Source: Agromyces flavus (GTDB taxonomy: Bacteria > Actinomycetota > Actinomycetes > Actinomycetales > Microbacteriaceae). From it: a stretch of 64,000 nucleotides of DNA. The position numbers were made by a program, and so were the translations under genes. The first letter of the stretch is position 1. The number at the start of each line of letters is the position of its first letter. A model generated the notes under the pieces. The model did no database searches. It saw only the letters and a program-made list of their open reading frames with translations, and was not told the DNA's origin. Positions 55,927 to 64,000 of this stretch are shown here, in pieces. The stretch covers positions 1,116,001-1,180,000 of the forward strand of contig NZ_LT629755.1 of NCBI RefSeq assembly GCF_900104685.1. Reading direction: 5' to 3'.

Positions 55927-56711
55927 CGCGGGCGCGCCTGACGCGCGACTCGGTCGCGACCGCGCGACGGATCGTCGTCAAGGTCGGCTCCTCGTCGATC
56001 TCCGGAGAGAACGCCGACCAGATCGATCCGCTCGTCGATGCCCTCGTGACCGCCTACTCGCGCGGGGCCGAGGTGATCCTCGTGTCCTCGGGTGCCATCG
56101 CCACGGGCATGCCGTTCCTGCAGCTCGACGCGCGACCCGACGACCTCGCGACGCAGCAGGCCGCGGCATCCGTCGGGCAGAACGTCCTCATCTACCGCTA
56201 CCAGAACTCGCTGCGCCGCTACGGCATCGTGGCCGGCCAGGTGCTGCTCACCGCGGGCGACCTCGAGAACGACACGCACCGGCTCAATGCGCAGCGCGCG
56301 ATGGAACGGCTCCTCGGCCTGCGCATCCTGCCGATCGTCAACGAGAACGACACGGTCGCGACCCACGAGATCCGCTTCGGCGACAACGACCGGCTCGCCG
56401 CGATGGTGGCCGAGTTGGTCGATGCCGACCTGCTCGTCCTGCTCTCCGACGTGGACGCCCTCTACACGCGCCCCCCGCACCTCGAGGGGGCCGAGCGAAT
56501 CTCGAGGGTGCCGTTCGGCGACGAACTGTCGGGCGTCGAGATCGGCTCGATCGGGCGCGCCGGCGTCGGCACGGGAGGCGCCGAGACCAAGGTCTCCGCG
56601 GCCCGCATCGCCGCGGCATCCGGTACCGGCGTGCTCGTCACGGCGACCTCGCTCGTCTCGGAGGCCCTGGGCGGCGAGGCGATCGGCACCTGGTTCGAAC
56701 CCGCGAGCTGA
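55923..56711 (+). CDS. proB: glutamate 5-kinase (single-domain)
   Basis: First enzyme of proline synthesis. The 262-residue product holds only the amino-acid kinase domain: [46 protein letters not shown] and [11 protein letters not shown]. The C-terminal PUA domain of E. coli ProB (367 residues) is missing. Such short forms occur in other Actinobacteria, and feedback control may differ. It overlaps obgE by ATGA. Confidence 0.93.
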   Translation: MTRARLTRDSVATARRIVVKVGSSSISGENADQIDPLVDALVTAYSRGAEVILVSSGAIATGMPFLQLDARPDDLATQQAAASVGQNVLIYRYQNSLRRYGIVAGQVLLTAGDLENDTHRLNAQRAMERLLGLRILPIVNENDTVATHEIRFGDNDRLAAMVAELVDADLLVLLSDVDALYTRPPHLEGAERISRVPFGDELSGVEIGSIGRAGVGTGGAETKVSAARIAAASGTGVLVTATSLVSEALGGEAIGTWFEPAS

Positions 56712-56724
56712 CGTCACACGGGCG

Positions 56725-56741
56725 CGCGGGTGACGCCCGCG
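56725..56741 (+). terminator. hairpin after proB
   Basis: CGCGGG-TGACG-CCCGCG is a 6-bp stem 13 nt after the proB stop and directly upstream of the proA -10 element. It is a weak terminator candidate. Confidence 0.35.
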
Positions 56742-56744
56742 AAC

Positions 56745-56750
56745 TAGGCT
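56745..56750 (+). promoter_or_regulatory. -10 element TAGGCT of proA
   Basis: TAGGCT lies 7 nt before the ATG at 56758, predicting a leaderless proA transcript separate from proB. Confidence 0.55.
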
Positions 56751-56757
56751 TGGCAGT

Positions 56758-58053
56758 ATGACCGACGTCCGTTCCGATCCTGCCGCCGACTTCATGGCGA
56801 GCCTCGCGTCCGAGCTCGACGAGCGGCTCTCCGCCGCCAAGGACGCCTCGCGCCGTCTGGCGCGGGCGACCACCGCCGAGAAGGATGCCGCGCTGCAGGC
56901 GATCAGCGATCGGCTCCGCGCCCGCGTCGACGACATCGTGGCCGCGAACGCACTCGACCTCGAGGCGGGCCGCGATGCAGGCCTCGCGACCGGACTGCTC
57001 GACCGACTCACGCTCGACGAACGCCGCATCGGCGCGATCGCCGATGCCGTGCTCGACGTCGTCTCGCTGACCGACCCGATCGGGGAGACGGTCAGCGGCC
57101 GCACGCTGCCCAACGGCGTGCGGATCGAGCAGGTGCGCGTCCCGCTCGGCGTCGTCGGCGCGATCTACGAGGCGCGGCCCAACGTCACGGTCGACATCGC
57201 CGCCCTCGCTCTCAAGAGCGGCAACGCCGTCGCGCTCCGCGGCGGCTCGGCCGCCGAACGCACCAACGCGGTGCTCGTCGAGGTGCTGCGCGAGGCCATC
57301 ACGAGCGCCGGCCTGCCGGGCGACGCGGTCCAGACCGTCGACGACTACGGTCGCGACGGTGCACGGCATCTCATGCGGGCCCGCGACTTCATCGACGTGC
57401 TGATCCCTCGGGGCAGTGCGGCGCTCATCCGCGCGGTCGTCGACGAGGCGACGGTTCCCGTCATCGAGACGGGGGCCGGCGTCGTGCACATGTTCCTCGA
57501 TGCCAGCGCGCGAGAGGACTGGTCGATCGACCTCGTGCACAACGCGAAGGTGCAGCGTCCGAGCGTCTGCAACGCCCTCGAGACGCTGCTCGTGCACGCC
57601 GACGCCGCCGAGCGGTTGCTGCCGCCGGTGCTCGCGAAGCTGGAGGCCTCGGGCGTGACCGTGCACGGGGACGATCGCGTGCGTGCGCTGCATCCGTCGG
57701 CCGTGCCCACGACCGACGAGGACTGGGCCACCGAGCACATGAGCCTCGACCTCTCGGTCGGCGTCGTCGACTCGCTCGACGATGCGCTCGCGCACATCCG
57801 CCGCTACTCGACCCGGCACACGGAGTCGATCGTCACCAACGACCTCGGCAACGCCGAGCGCTTCCTCGAGGAGGTCGACGCGGCGGCCGTCATGGTCAAC
57901 GCGTCGACCCGGTTCACCGACGGCGCCGAGTTCGGCTTCGGCGCCGAAGTGGGCATCTCGACGCAGAAGCTCCACGCGCGCGGGCCGATGGGGCTGCCCG
58001 AGCTGACCAGCACCAAGTGGATCGTCAGAGGGGCCGGTCACGTGCGCGCCTGA
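56758..58053 (+). CDS. proA: gamma-glutamyl phosphate reductase
   Basis: Second enzyme of proline synthesis, reducing gamma-glutamyl phosphate with NADPH. The 431-residue aldehyde-dehydrogenase-like protein has [31 protein letters not shown], the catalytic Cys271 in [11 protein letters not shown] and [22 protein letters not shown] near the end. ATG 56758 follows the TAGGCT element. proB is immediately upstream with its own 5' coupling to obgE. Confidence 0.97.
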   Translation: MTDVRSDPAADFMASLASELDERLSAAKDASRRLARATTAEKDAALQAISDRLRARVDDIVAANALDLEAGRDAGLATGLLDRLTLDERRIGAIADAVLDVVSLTDPIGETVSGRTLPNGVRIEQVRVPLGVVGAIYEARPNVTVDIAALALKSGNAVALRGGSAAERTNAVLVEVLREAITSAGLPGDAVQTVDDYGRDGARHLMRARDFIDVLIPRGSAALIRAVVDEATVPVIETGAGVVHMFLDASAREDWSIDLVHNAKVQRPSVCNALETLLVHADAAERLLPPVLAKLEASGVTVHGDDRVRALHPSAVPTTDEDWATEHMSLDLSVGVVDSLDDALAHIRRYSTRHTESIVTNDLGNAERFLEEVDAAAVMVNASTRFTDGAEFGFGAEVGISTQKLHARGPMGLPELTSTKWIVRGAGHVRA

Positions 58054-58078
58054 CGCGGAACGGCCTGCGCCTCCCCGC

Positions 58079-58084
58079 TAGACT
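58079..58084 (+). promoter_or_regulatory. -10 element TAGACT ahead of the small membrane gene and nadD
   Basis: TAGACT predicts a start near 58091 and a leader of about 42 nt carrying AAGGAG (58121-58126). It likely drives the small membrane gene, nadD and the genes coupled to it. Confidence 0.5.
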
Positions 58085-58132
58085 GTCCTGAGCGTTACCC
58101 CGCGATCCCCGCGCGAACCGAAGGAGCGGCGA

Positions 58133-58351
58133 ATGAGCCTTGCGACAGTGCTGACCAGCACGGTGCTGACCGAGACCGTGCACGCGAGGGAGCTCCCGAT
58201 GGAGCCCTTCGCCTACGGCCTCATCGCGATCGCCCTCTTCGCCGTGCTCGGCGGCGTCGCATACTCCTACCGCGATGTCGCGAACCGCCATCGCGCGAAG
58301 GCCGCGGCCTACGCCGCTCGCCACGGCGGAGTGGAGCCCGGCGGTCACTGA
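58133..58351 (+). CDS. small single-helix membrane protein
   Basis: A 72-residue product with one membrane segment (about residues 27-46, [19 protein letters not shown]) and a basic tail with a short His-Arg stretch. The start at 58133 has an excellent AAGGAG six nucleotides upstream. The function is unknown. It sits 16 nt before nadD and is conserved in position in related genomes as far as I can recall, but that needs a search. Confidence 0.75.
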   Translation: MSLATVLTSTVLTETVHARELPMEPFAYGLIAIALFAVLGGVAYSYRDVANRHRAKAAAYAARHGGVEPGGH

Positions 58352-58367
58352 GGCTGACGAGCCCGTC

Positions 58368-58967
58368 GTGAGCACGCAGGTGCGCCGACCACGCATCGGC
58401 GTGATGGGCGGCACGTTCGACCCCATCCACCACGGCCACCTCGTGGCGGCCAGCGAGGTCGCCCAGTCGTTCGGCCTCGACGAGGTGATCTTCGTCCCCA
58501 CCGGCCGTCCGTACTACAAGGAGGTCGTGACCCCGGCCGAGCATCGCTACCTCATGACCGTGATCGCCACGGCCTCGAATCCGAGCTTCACCGTGAGCCG
58601 GGTCGACATCGACCGCGAGAAGCCGACCTACACGATCGACACGCTCCGCGACATCCGGGCCGAACGCCCCGAGGCCGACCTCTTCTTCATCTCGGGGGCG
58701 GACGCCATCGCACAGATCCTCTCCTGGAAGGACGTCGAGGAGCTCTGGTCGCTCGCCCATTTCGTGGCTGTGAGTCGACCGGGACACGTGTTGTCCATTT
58801 CGGGTCTGCCTGAGCAGGACGTAAGCTTGCTGGAGGTTCCGGCGCTGGCGATCTCGTCGACGGATTGCCGGGACCGAGTGCACCGGGGCTTCCCGGTGTG
58901 GTACCTGGTGCCTGACGGGGTCGTCCAGTACATCTCCAAGCACCACCTCTATCGGAGTGTCGAATGA
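58368..58967 (+). CDS. nadD: nicotinate-nucleotide adenylyltransferase
   Basis: NadD joins nicotinate mononucleotide to AMP in NAD synthesis. The 199-residue product has the nucleotidyltransferase motif [18 protein letters not shown] and the family-specific [10 protein letters not shown] near the C-terminus. It starts at GTG 58368; GTG 58380 is a close alternative. A longer frame from 58275 would overlap the small membrane gene. The stop overlaps the next gene by ATGA. Confidence 0.94.
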   Translation: MSTQVRRPRIGVMGGTFDPIHHGHLVAASEVAQSFGLDEVIFVPTGRPYYKEVVTPAEHRYLMTVIATASNPSFTVSRVDIDREKPTYTIDTLRDIRAERPEADLFFISGADAIAQILSWKDVEELWSLAHFVAVSRPGHVLSISGLPEQDVSLLEVPALAISSTDCRDRVHRGFPVWYLVPDGVVQYISKHHLYRSVE

Positions 58968-60274
58968 CGTCGTCGCAGGAACCGCCGCTCACGCGCCGCG
59001 AGATTCGCGAGCGCGAGCGGCTGATCGAGCAGCAGAAGGCTGCCACGGCGTCCCAGCAGCCCGAGGCCGCCGGACCGCCCCAGCAGCCGACTCCGCCGTC
59101 GTACCCGGCGACTCCGCAGCAGTACGCGCCGCCGCGTGTGCCGCAGCCCGCCGGCGGGCCGCAGGGCGGGCCCGGCAGGGGAGCACCCGGTGGCGGAACG
59201 CCCCAACCGCAGCGACCGGCCGAGCCGCGTCAGGCTCCGCCGCCCGGCCGCCAGCCGCAGCAGTGGTCGGATGCCCCGACGCGCGGTCCGCAGGGCGGCG
59301 CTCCCGGCCCCGCGCCTGCCGGGCAGCCGCGTGACGCGTACACGTCCGGTTCGATGCCCCTGCCCCGTGATGCGCACACCTCTGGTTCGATGCCGGTGCC
59401 GCAGGGCGATCCGCGCGCGCAGGGCCAGCAGCGTCCGCCGCAGGGGGCCGCGCCGCGCCCTCCGCAGGGCCCGCCCCGAAGCGCGCCCGCGCAGCAGACC
59501 ACACCCGAACGCACGCTCACGCGGCGTGAGCTCCGAGCCATGCTCGATGCCCACTCGGGCGACGGCTTCGACGCCGACGAGTTCGACGACGCACCGCAGC
59601 GACCCGCGCCGCAGCCGCAGCGCGCCCCCGGCGGACCGCAGCGGCCACCCCAGGGGGCGCCCGAGCAGCGGCGGCCCGCTGCTCAGCCGCCGGCGGCGCA
59701 GCGCCATCCGCACCAGCCGGCACCGGGTCGCGCGCCGGCGCCGCACACCACCGTCGACGCGGGGCTCGATGAGCCGGTCGTCGCCCCCAAGCCCGTCGGC
59801 CACTGGACCTCCCAGCTGAACCTGCCCGACGAGCGCGTCGAGCCCTACGACCAGCTGCTCTCACGGGGCGGCTCGCCGCGAGGTGTCCCCACGACGACCA
59901 ACGCGCTGATCCTGCCGACGCTGCCCGACCAGGGTGCGCTCGGAACCCCCTTGGCTCCGAGCGGCGAGATCATCGTCACCGGTTCGATCGACCTGCCGCG
60001 CAGCTACGGCTCGACGGGTGTGCACCCCAGCCAGATCGACTCGAGCGAGGTCGACCGGATGTTCGACACCAGCGTCGAGGACGTGGCCGGACCCGGAGTC
60101 GCGCCCGTGGCCGCCACCCGCGCGATCAGCACGCAGGTTCCGAGCAAGGCGATGATGGCGCCGCCCTCGAAGGAGGGCATGAACGTGCCGCTCGTGCTCG
60201 CGGTCACCGCCGGAGTCCTGGCGCTCGGCGTCGTCGCGACGCTCGTCGTCGGTGCCGTCGCGGGCCTCTTCTGA
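58964..60274 (+). CDS. Pro/Gln-rich protein with C-terminal membrane anchor
   Basis: A 436-residue low-complexity protein. The N-terminus has [16 protein letters not shown], followed by a Pro/Gln/Gly-rich region to about residue 180. Within it are two adjacent 12-residue repeats, [12 protein letters not shown] and [12 protein letters not shown] (123-146). A second [13 protein letters not shown] is at about 185-197. [18 protein letters not shown] is near 335-352, and a single membrane helix ends the protein (406-436). No enzyme domain is seen. It lies between nadD and rsfS and is coupled to nadD by ATGA. It may be a cell-envelope or ribosome-linked scaffold; that is inference. Confidence 0.8.
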   Translation: MTSSQEPPLTRREIRERERLIEQQKAATASQQPEAAGPPQQPTPPSYPATPQQYAPPRVPQPAGGPQGGPGRGAPGGGTPQPQRPAEPRQAPPPGRQPQQWSDAPTRGPQGGAPGPAPAGQPRDAYTSGSMPLPRDAHTSGSMPVPQGDPRAQGQQRPPQGAAPRPPQGPPRSAPAQQTTPERTLTRRELRAMLDAHSGDGFDADEFDDAPQRPAPQPQRAPGGPQRPPQGAPEQRRPAAQPPAAQRHPHQPAPGRAPAPHTTVDAGLDEPVVAPKPVGHWTSQLNLPDERVEPYDQLLSRGGSPRGVPTTTNALILPTLPDQGALGTPLAPSGEIIVTGSIDLPRSYGSTGVHPSQIDSSEVDRMFDTSVEDVAGPGVAPVAATRAISTQVPSKAMMAPPSKEGMNVPLVLAVTAGVLALGVVATLVVGAVAGLF

Positions 60275-60305
60275 CCGTCATGACCGTTTCCCGGAAGTCG
60301 AGGAC

Positions 60306-60713
60306 ATGACCGCATCCGACCACGCACACCGCCTGCTCACCGCCGCCGCTCGCGCCGCGGATGCCAAGGGAGGTGAGGACCTGGTCGCACTGGATGTGTC
60401 CGAGCCGCTTCCGTTCACCGACGTGTTCCTGCTCGTCAGCGGCAACTCCGAGCGCAACGTGGTCGCGATCGCCGACGCCGTCGTGGAGTCGGTGCGCGAC
60501 TCGGGGGCCGAGGTGCTGCGCCGCGAGGGTCGCGACGCCGGCCGTTGGGCGCTGCTCGATTTCGGGGACCTCGTCGTGCACGTCTTCCATCGCGAGGAGC
60601 GCATGTACTACGGTCTCGAACGGCTCTGGCGCGACTGCCCCGCCATCCCCGTCACGCCCCTCATCGAGCGCGACGAATCGTCGGCCGGCTCGAACCCGGG
60701 GGCGTCCGGGTGA
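60306..60713 (+). CDS. rsfS: ribosomal silencing factor RsfS
   Basis: RsfS binds L14 and prevents subunit joining during starvation. The 135-residue product has AADAKGGEDLVALDVSEPLPFTD, LLVSGNSERNVVAIAD and GRWALLDFGDLVVHVFHREERMYYGLERLW (in parts). ATG 60306 has GGAAG upstream. It follows the Pro-rich gene after 31 nt in the nadD operon, its standard neighbourhood. Confidence 0.95.
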   Translation: MTASDHAHRLLTAAARAADAKGGEDLVALDVSEPLPFTDVFLLVSGNSERNVVAIADAVVESVRDSGAEVLRREGRDAGRWALLDFGDLVVHVFHREERMYYGLERLWRDCPAIPVTPLIERDESSAGSNPGASG

Positions 60714-60749
60714 GGTCGCCTCGATTTCATTTCCCCCCGACGGCTGGTG

Positions 60750-60755
60750 TAGGCT
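60750..60755 (+). promoter_or_regulatory. -10 element TAGGCT of tRNA-Ala
   Basis: TAGGCT predicts a transcript from about 60762. A GCCCC-GAGC-GGGGC hairpin (60765-60778) would form the pre-tRNA leader ahead of the mature 5' end. Confidence 0.5.
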
Positions 60756-60792
60756 GAATCCGTTGCCCCGAGCGGGGCGGCACATCTCACAC

Positions 60793-60865
60793 GGGTCTGT
60801 GGCGCAGCTGGTAGCGCACCTGCATGGCATGCAGGGGGTCAGGGGTTCGAGTCCCCTCAGATCCA
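60793..60865 (+). tRNA. tRNA-Ala (anticodon GGC)
   Basis: A 73-nt cloverleaf. The acceptor GGGTCTG pairs with CAGATCC (one G-T), and the D-arm contains GCGCAGCTGGTAGCGC. The anticodon stem CCTGC/GCAGG has loop ATGGCAT (GGC at positions 34-36), and the T-arm is AGGGGTTCGAGTCCCCT. The discriminator is A and CCA is not encoded. The GGC anticodon reads GCC and GCT. Confidence 0.95.
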
Positions 60866-60870
60866 CCGAA

Positions 60871-60899
60871 GAACGCGGTGCTCATCGAGCACCGCGTTC
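60871..60899 (+). terminator. tRNA-Ala terminator
   Basis: A perfect 13-bp stem, GAACGCGGTGCTC (60871-60883) with GAGCACCGCGTTC (60887-60899), and a 3-nt loop, followed by CGTGTTTCTC, six nucleotides after the tRNA. Confidence 0.85.
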
Positions 60900-60929
60900 C
60901 GTGTTTCTCGAGCTCGCCGCGCGTCGGCC

Positions 60930-61145
60930 TCACGCCGCATGCAGGGAATCGGCGCGGCGGACGCGCGTGACCGCATCGGGCGCCGCGGTGAATCGGCCGG
61001 TGCGGCCGTCGGTGGTCACGTACTGGACACGGATGCCACGGCCGATGCGTGCGAGCTTCGTGACGTCGTACGCATCGCCCGTCGCGCTGACCAGCGTGTC
61101 GCCCACGGCGAGCTCCCTGGTCTGCTTCAACTCGACGATCTCCAT
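60930..61145 (-). CDS. small basic protein of unknown function, 71 aa
   Basis: A 71-residue basic product that looks like a small beta-barrel (SH3-like): LAVGDTLVSATGDAYDVTKLARIGRGIRVQYV and a TDGRTGRFTA turn. No signal or membrane segment. The ATG at 61145 is 12 nt past the hydrolase stop, so the two minus-strand genes may be co-transcribed; a GATGCT element 6 nt upstream is a weaker alternative. I do not recognise the family. Confidence 0.7.
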   Translation of the reverse strand: MEIVELKQTRELAVGDTLVSATGDAYDVTKLARIGRGIRVQYVTTDGRTGRFTAAPDAVTRVRRADSLHAA

Positions 61146-61157
61146 AGTGAGAGCATC

Positions 61158-61943
61158 TCAGTACCCACCGACATCCGATCCGCGAGCGAGCGTCGCCAAC
61201 TCGGCCGCCAGCCACTCCGGCGACGTCCACGGCACGACGTGGTGGTCGCCCTGCACCGTGAGCAACCGCGCCTCGCCGGGGGCAGCCTCCACCAATCGCA
61301 CGCACCAGTCGGCGCGCGCGATGGGATCGTGGCGGCCCCGCACGACGATCGCCGGAACCGGGCACTCCCGCATCCGTTCCAGCGTCGGATAGCGCATCAT
61401 CTCCCGCAGCACGGCGACGTACCAGCGGATGCCGCCGCGGACGTAGTCGCGGAGGACGAGGGCGTTCACGGGCAACGGTTCGCCGAACGTGTCACGTGCC
61501 AGATCGACGGCCTGGCGGGGAACCGTCCGGCGCGCGTCGTCGACCACCGGACCGACCATCACGAGCGTCCGCACCCCCTTCGGCCGGAGCCGGGCGAGCT
61601 CGAGCACCACCTGCGTGCCCATCGAGTGTCCGGTCGCGACGATCGGCCAGGCATCGAGTCGGTCCACGACCTCGGCGAGGTCCGCCGCATACTCCTCGAT
61701 CGGCACCGCCCTCCTCGGGCGCTCGGTCGAGCCGAAGCCCGCGAGGTCCACGTTCAGGCACCGGATGCCGGCCGGCAGCCGATGCTGCACGGGATCGAGC
61801 GAGGCGTGCGTCATCCCGATGCCGTGCACGAGGAGGATGGTCGCCGCCCCGTCGGTGGAGGACCGCCCCGAGACGTGGACGCGGTACTGGCGACCCGCCA
61901 CGCACTCGTCGTGCTCGCTGGTCTCGAGGGTGCGTTCCGACAC
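61158..61943 (-). CDS. alpha/beta hydrolase
   Basis: A 261-residue serine hydrolase fold. The oxyanion region HGIG is at 40-43, the nucleophile Ser107 in GHSMG, the acid Asp206 in RGRHDP and the His in QGDHHVV (234 or 235). No signal peptide. The substrate is unknown. GTG 61943 follows a TACGTT element by 7 nt (leaderless). Longer in-frame starts would cross that element. It is divergent from a membrane-protein gene. Confidence 0.88.
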   Translation of the reverse strand: MSERTLETSEHDECVAGRQYRVHVSGRSSTDGAATILLVHGIGMTHASLDPVQHRLPAGIRCLNVDLAGFGSTERPRRAVPIEEYAADLAEVVDRLDAWPIVATGHSMGTQVVLELARLRPKGVRTLVMVGPVVDDARRTVPRQAVDLARDTFGEPLPVNALVLRDYVRGGIRWYVAVLREMMRYPTLERMRECPVPAIVVRGRHDPIARADWCVRLVEAAPGEARLLTVQGDHHVVPWTSPEWLAAELATLARGSDVGGY

Positions 61944-62064
61944 GGCATCGAACGTAGTCGCCGGCGAGGTCCCGGGGGAGGCCTTGCGCTCGGCGCGCTT
62001 CCTTGACCGACCCCCGAACGCGGCACAGAATGAGGGGACGATCCGACACAAGGGGTTCCGCCAC

Positions 62065-62580
62065 ATGAGCGACACGACCGCCCGCACCTCCGATCCCGTC
62101 TCCGACGTCCGCTACGGCGACACCGCGGTGTTCGGCAGCGCTCCCGAGCCCGACAGGGTCGCCGAGCCGCGACCCGAACCCGCCGGACGCAACCCGAAGC
62201 CCTGGGGTCGCGACCTGCGATTCATGCTCGTCGTGATCGTCGCGATCGCGGCGCTGTTCCTTGCGTTCGCGCTCGTCGTCGCGTTCACGCCCAACGCCGC
62301 GGGTGTCAGCGCGCTCGCGGTCGTCGCCGCTCCCATCGCGACGATGGTCGCCGCGTACTACGGCATCTCGCTCGCCCTTCGACAGGTCGGCGACGCGCGC
62401 CGTGCGGCCGACGCAGCGGAGGCGCGTGCCCGCGCCGCCGAGACGACCGCGCGCGAGTCCGACGCCTGGGCCGCTCAGATGGAATCCGGCCTGCGCGTCG
62501 CCGTCGCCAAGCTCGCCGCCGCTCGCATCGAGACGCGCGATGTCGAGCGCGCCGCCGGAACCCCCGACGACTTCTTCTGA
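62065..62580 (+). CDS. membrane protein of unknown function
   Basis: A 171-residue product. A disordered acidic N-terminus (to about residue 55) is followed by two adjacent membrane helices (about 56-75 and 84-104). A charged Ala/Arg/Glu-rich coiled-coil-like segment follows (about 108-155). I do not recognise a family. ATG 62065 has AAGGGG upstream. It is convergent with the E2 gene and shares its terminator. Confidence 0.75.
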   Translation: MSDTTARTSDPVSDVRYGDTAVFGSAPEPDRVAEPRPEPAGRNPKPWGRDLRFMLVVIVAIAALFLAFALVVAFTPNAAGVSALAVVAAPIATMVAAYYGISLALRQVGDARRAADAAEARARAAETTARESDAWAAQMESGLRVAVAKLAAARIETRDVERAAGTPDDFF

Positions 62581-62598
62581 TCCGGCCGGAGCCCGGAA

Positions 62599-62637
62599 AC
62601 GGTCGAGGCGCACCCATGGCGGGTGCGCCTCGACCGT
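62599..62637. terminator. bidirectional terminator between the membrane gene and the E2 gene
   Basis: The longest stem in the window: 17 perfect base pairs, ACGGTCGAGGCGCACCC (62599-62615) with its complement at 62621-62637, and a 5-nt loop, between two convergent genes. Confidence 0.85.
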
Positions 62638-62647
62638 GTCGCGGATC

Positions 62648-64000
62648 TCAGAGATCCGCGAGCAACGAGATCGGCCGCTCGATGCACCGCGCGACGTAGG
62701 TGAGGAACGCGGCCGCCTCGGCGCCGTCGCAGACGCGATGATCGAACGAGATCGTCAGCTCGGTCACGGTGCGCACGGCGAGCTGCCCGTCGACCACCCA
62801 GGGTCGTTCGACGAGCCGCCCGATGCCGAGCATGGCGGCTTCCGGGTGGTTGATGATCGCCGCGGAGCCGTCGACGCCCAGCGTGCCGTAGTTGTTCAGC
62901 GTGAAGGTGCCCTTCGTCAGCGCGTCCGGCGGGAACGCGCCGGTGGTCGCCTGCTCGGTGCGTGCCTGCACGGCGTCGCGCAACTCGCGCAGCGACATCC
63001 GCTCGGCGCCGTGGACGACCGGCACGAGCAGCCCGCGAGGGGTCTGCGCCGCGAGGCCGAGGTTGATCGCCGAGTGCAGCACCAGCTCGTTGCGGTCGGC
63101 GTCGAAGCTCGCATTCAGCGACGGATGGCGCTTCAGCCCAGCGACCACGAAGCGCGCCACGAGCGCCGTCATGCCGAAGCGCTCGCCCGTGGCGTCTTGG
63201 AGCTGACGCCGGGCGGTCAGCAGCTCGGTCGCGTCCACGTCCATCCAGACCGTCGCCTCGGGGATCTCGCGGCGCGACCGGGTGAAGTGCGCTGCGGCGG
63301 CCCGAGCCGTCCGATCGAGCGGAACGCGATGGTCGCCGGCCCCGGTCGGAACCGGCGTCGGGCTCGGCGTGGGTGCGACGGATGGTGCCGCCCCGGCGTG
63401 GGCGGCCGTGACGCCGGTGTGCGTGCCGGCGCGGGCCGCCTCGAGCTCCTGGATGAAGGCCTCGACATCGCCGCGCGTCACGAGGCCGTCAGGACCCGAG
63501 CCGAGCAGCTCGGTCGCGTCGAAGCCGTGCTCCCGCGCGAGTCGACGGACGATCGGCGACACCACGGGGGAGTGGCGGTCGTGGTCGAGGGCCGCGCGCG
63601 GGTCGTCGGCGTCGGAGCCCGGTTCGCTCGTCGAGTCGGCGGGCACCGCGGCCGGCGCCGGTGACGGCGTCGATTCGTCGGACGACGGACCGGTCGGGCG
63701 CCGGCTGCCGAATCGCGACGGCGCCGACGCCGAGCGCGCGGTCGCCGCGCTCGGGCGCGTGCCGTACCCGATCAGCACCGCGCCGGACTCCTCTGTCGCC
63801 GCCTCGGTGGGCACGGCCACGCCGGGCTCGGCCGGGACGGGCTGCTGGGCCGCGGCGCCGTCCGCCGTCTCCTCGACCGCGGTGTCCGACTCGGCGCCGG
63901 CACCGACCGGCGTCAGCCGCATCAGCACGGCGCCGGCGTGCAGCACCTGGCCGACCTCGCCGCCGAGGGACTCGACGACGCCCGCGAACGGCGTCGGCAG
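62648..64000 (-). CDS. 2-oxo acid dehydrogenase E2 (dihydrolipoamide acyltransferase), 5' end outside window
   Basis: E2 core of a pyruvate, branched-chain or related 2-oxoacid dehydrogenase complex. The window holds the end of a lipoyl domain (GEVGQVLHAGAVLMRL), a Pro/Ala-rich linker, and a peripheral subunit-binding domain (SPIVRRLAREHG, LGSGPDGLVTRGDVEAF, about 63450-63570). A second linker and the catalytic domain follow. The catalytic His is in DHRVCDGAEAA (about 62720-62745). The lipoyl Lys lies beyond 64000. Which acyl substrate it uses cannot be told. The gene continues upstream past the window end. Confidence 0.93.
   Translation of the reverse strand: MPTPFAGVVESLGGEVGQVLHAGAVLMRLTPVGAGAESDTAVEETADGAAAQQPVPAEPGVAVPTEAATEESGAVLIGYGTRPSAATARSASAPSRFGSRRPTGPSSDESTPSPAPAAVPADSTSEPGSDADDPRAALDHDRHSPVVSPIVRRLAREHGFDATELLGSGPDGLVTRGDVEAFIQELEAARAGTHTGVTAAHAGAAPSVAPTPSPTPVPTGAGDHRVPLDRTARAAAAHFTRSRREIPEATVWMDVDATELLTARRQLQDATGERFGMTALVARFVVAGLKRHPSLNASFDADRNELVLHSAINLGLAAQTPRGLLVPVVHGAERMSLRELRDAVQARTEQATTGAFPPDALTKGTFTLNNYGTLGVDGSAAIINHPEAAMLGIGRLVERPWVVDGQLAVRTVTELTISFDHRVCDGAEAAAFLTYVARCIERPISLLADL

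Noticed and set aside
59320..59400. Direct repeats resembling a CRISPR array
   Set aside because: They are in-frame 36-nt coding repeats within the Pro-rich gene (two copies only), without spacers of constant length or cas genes.

Overview
This is a very GC-rich actinobacterial chromosome segment. Coding third positions are almost all G or C. GTG and TTG starts are common, and genes often overlap by ATGA or GTGA. WhiA, RbpA, OpcA, a DUF4233 gene after folC, the actinobacterial ileS T-box and the order gap-pgk-tpi-secG-rbpA point to Actinobacteria. The combination with tkt-tal-pgi-zwf-opcA-pgl suggests Microbacteriaceae, an Agromyces-like organism (inference). No insertion sequence, prophage, integrase, CRISPR array or toxin-antitoxin pair was seen. 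The window is core chromosome with a few accessory insertions.

Layout. 1-4105: 3' end of polA, a DUF885 peptidase-like protein and rpsA. 4244-15336: a DUF4126 membrane protein, coaE, the whole UvrABC excision-repair set (uvrB, uvrA with a LexA-type box, uvrC), rapZ, whiA and sodA. 15439-19186: lower glycolysis (gap, pgk, tpiA), then secG and rbpA. 19275-27396 (minus): the pentose-phosphate operon tkt-tal-pgi-zwf-opcA-pgl. 27708-32886: the two heme A genes ctaB and ctaA, separated by a small secreted protein and a large ATP-binding LuxR regulator. 33136-37247: an iron-sulfur assembly cluster, sufB-sufD-Rieske ferredoxin-sufC-DUF59. 37252-43327: a methyltransferase, then a minus-strand valS-GNAT-small protein operon, and an MHS-type transporter divergent from a small GntR repressor. 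43337-49148: an isoleucine T-box followed by ileS-folC-DUF4233-ndk. 49197-53467: VKOR, RNase E/G with a structured leader, and two small minus-strand genes. 53535-56711: rplU-rpmA-obgE-proB. 56745-60865: proA, a small membrane protein, nadD, a Pro/Gln-rich anchored protein, rsfS and tRNA-Ala(GGC). 60930-64000: small genes, an alpha/beta hydrolase and the 3' part of a 2-oxoacid dehydrogenase E2 gene that runs off the end.

Regulation visible in the sequence. Many genes have a TAnnnT -10 hexamer 6-8 nt before the start codon, which predicts leaderless transcripts. rpsA, rne, rplU, sufB, tkt and ileS instead have long leaders. Strong hairpins end rpsA, sodA, rbpA/pgl, the MHS gene, ndk/VKOR, rpmA, the tRNA and the E2 gene. 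The only stretch over 300 bases without a gene is 27397-27707, between tkt and ctaB. It holds the divergent promoters, a long tkt leader and a possible leaderless upstream ORF ahead of ctaB.

No wholly new system is evident. The best leads are the GntR/MHS operator cluster, the LuxR regulator paired with a secreted mini-protein, the rne leader fold, the ctaB upstream ORF and a 13-mer that recurs in intergenic DNA.
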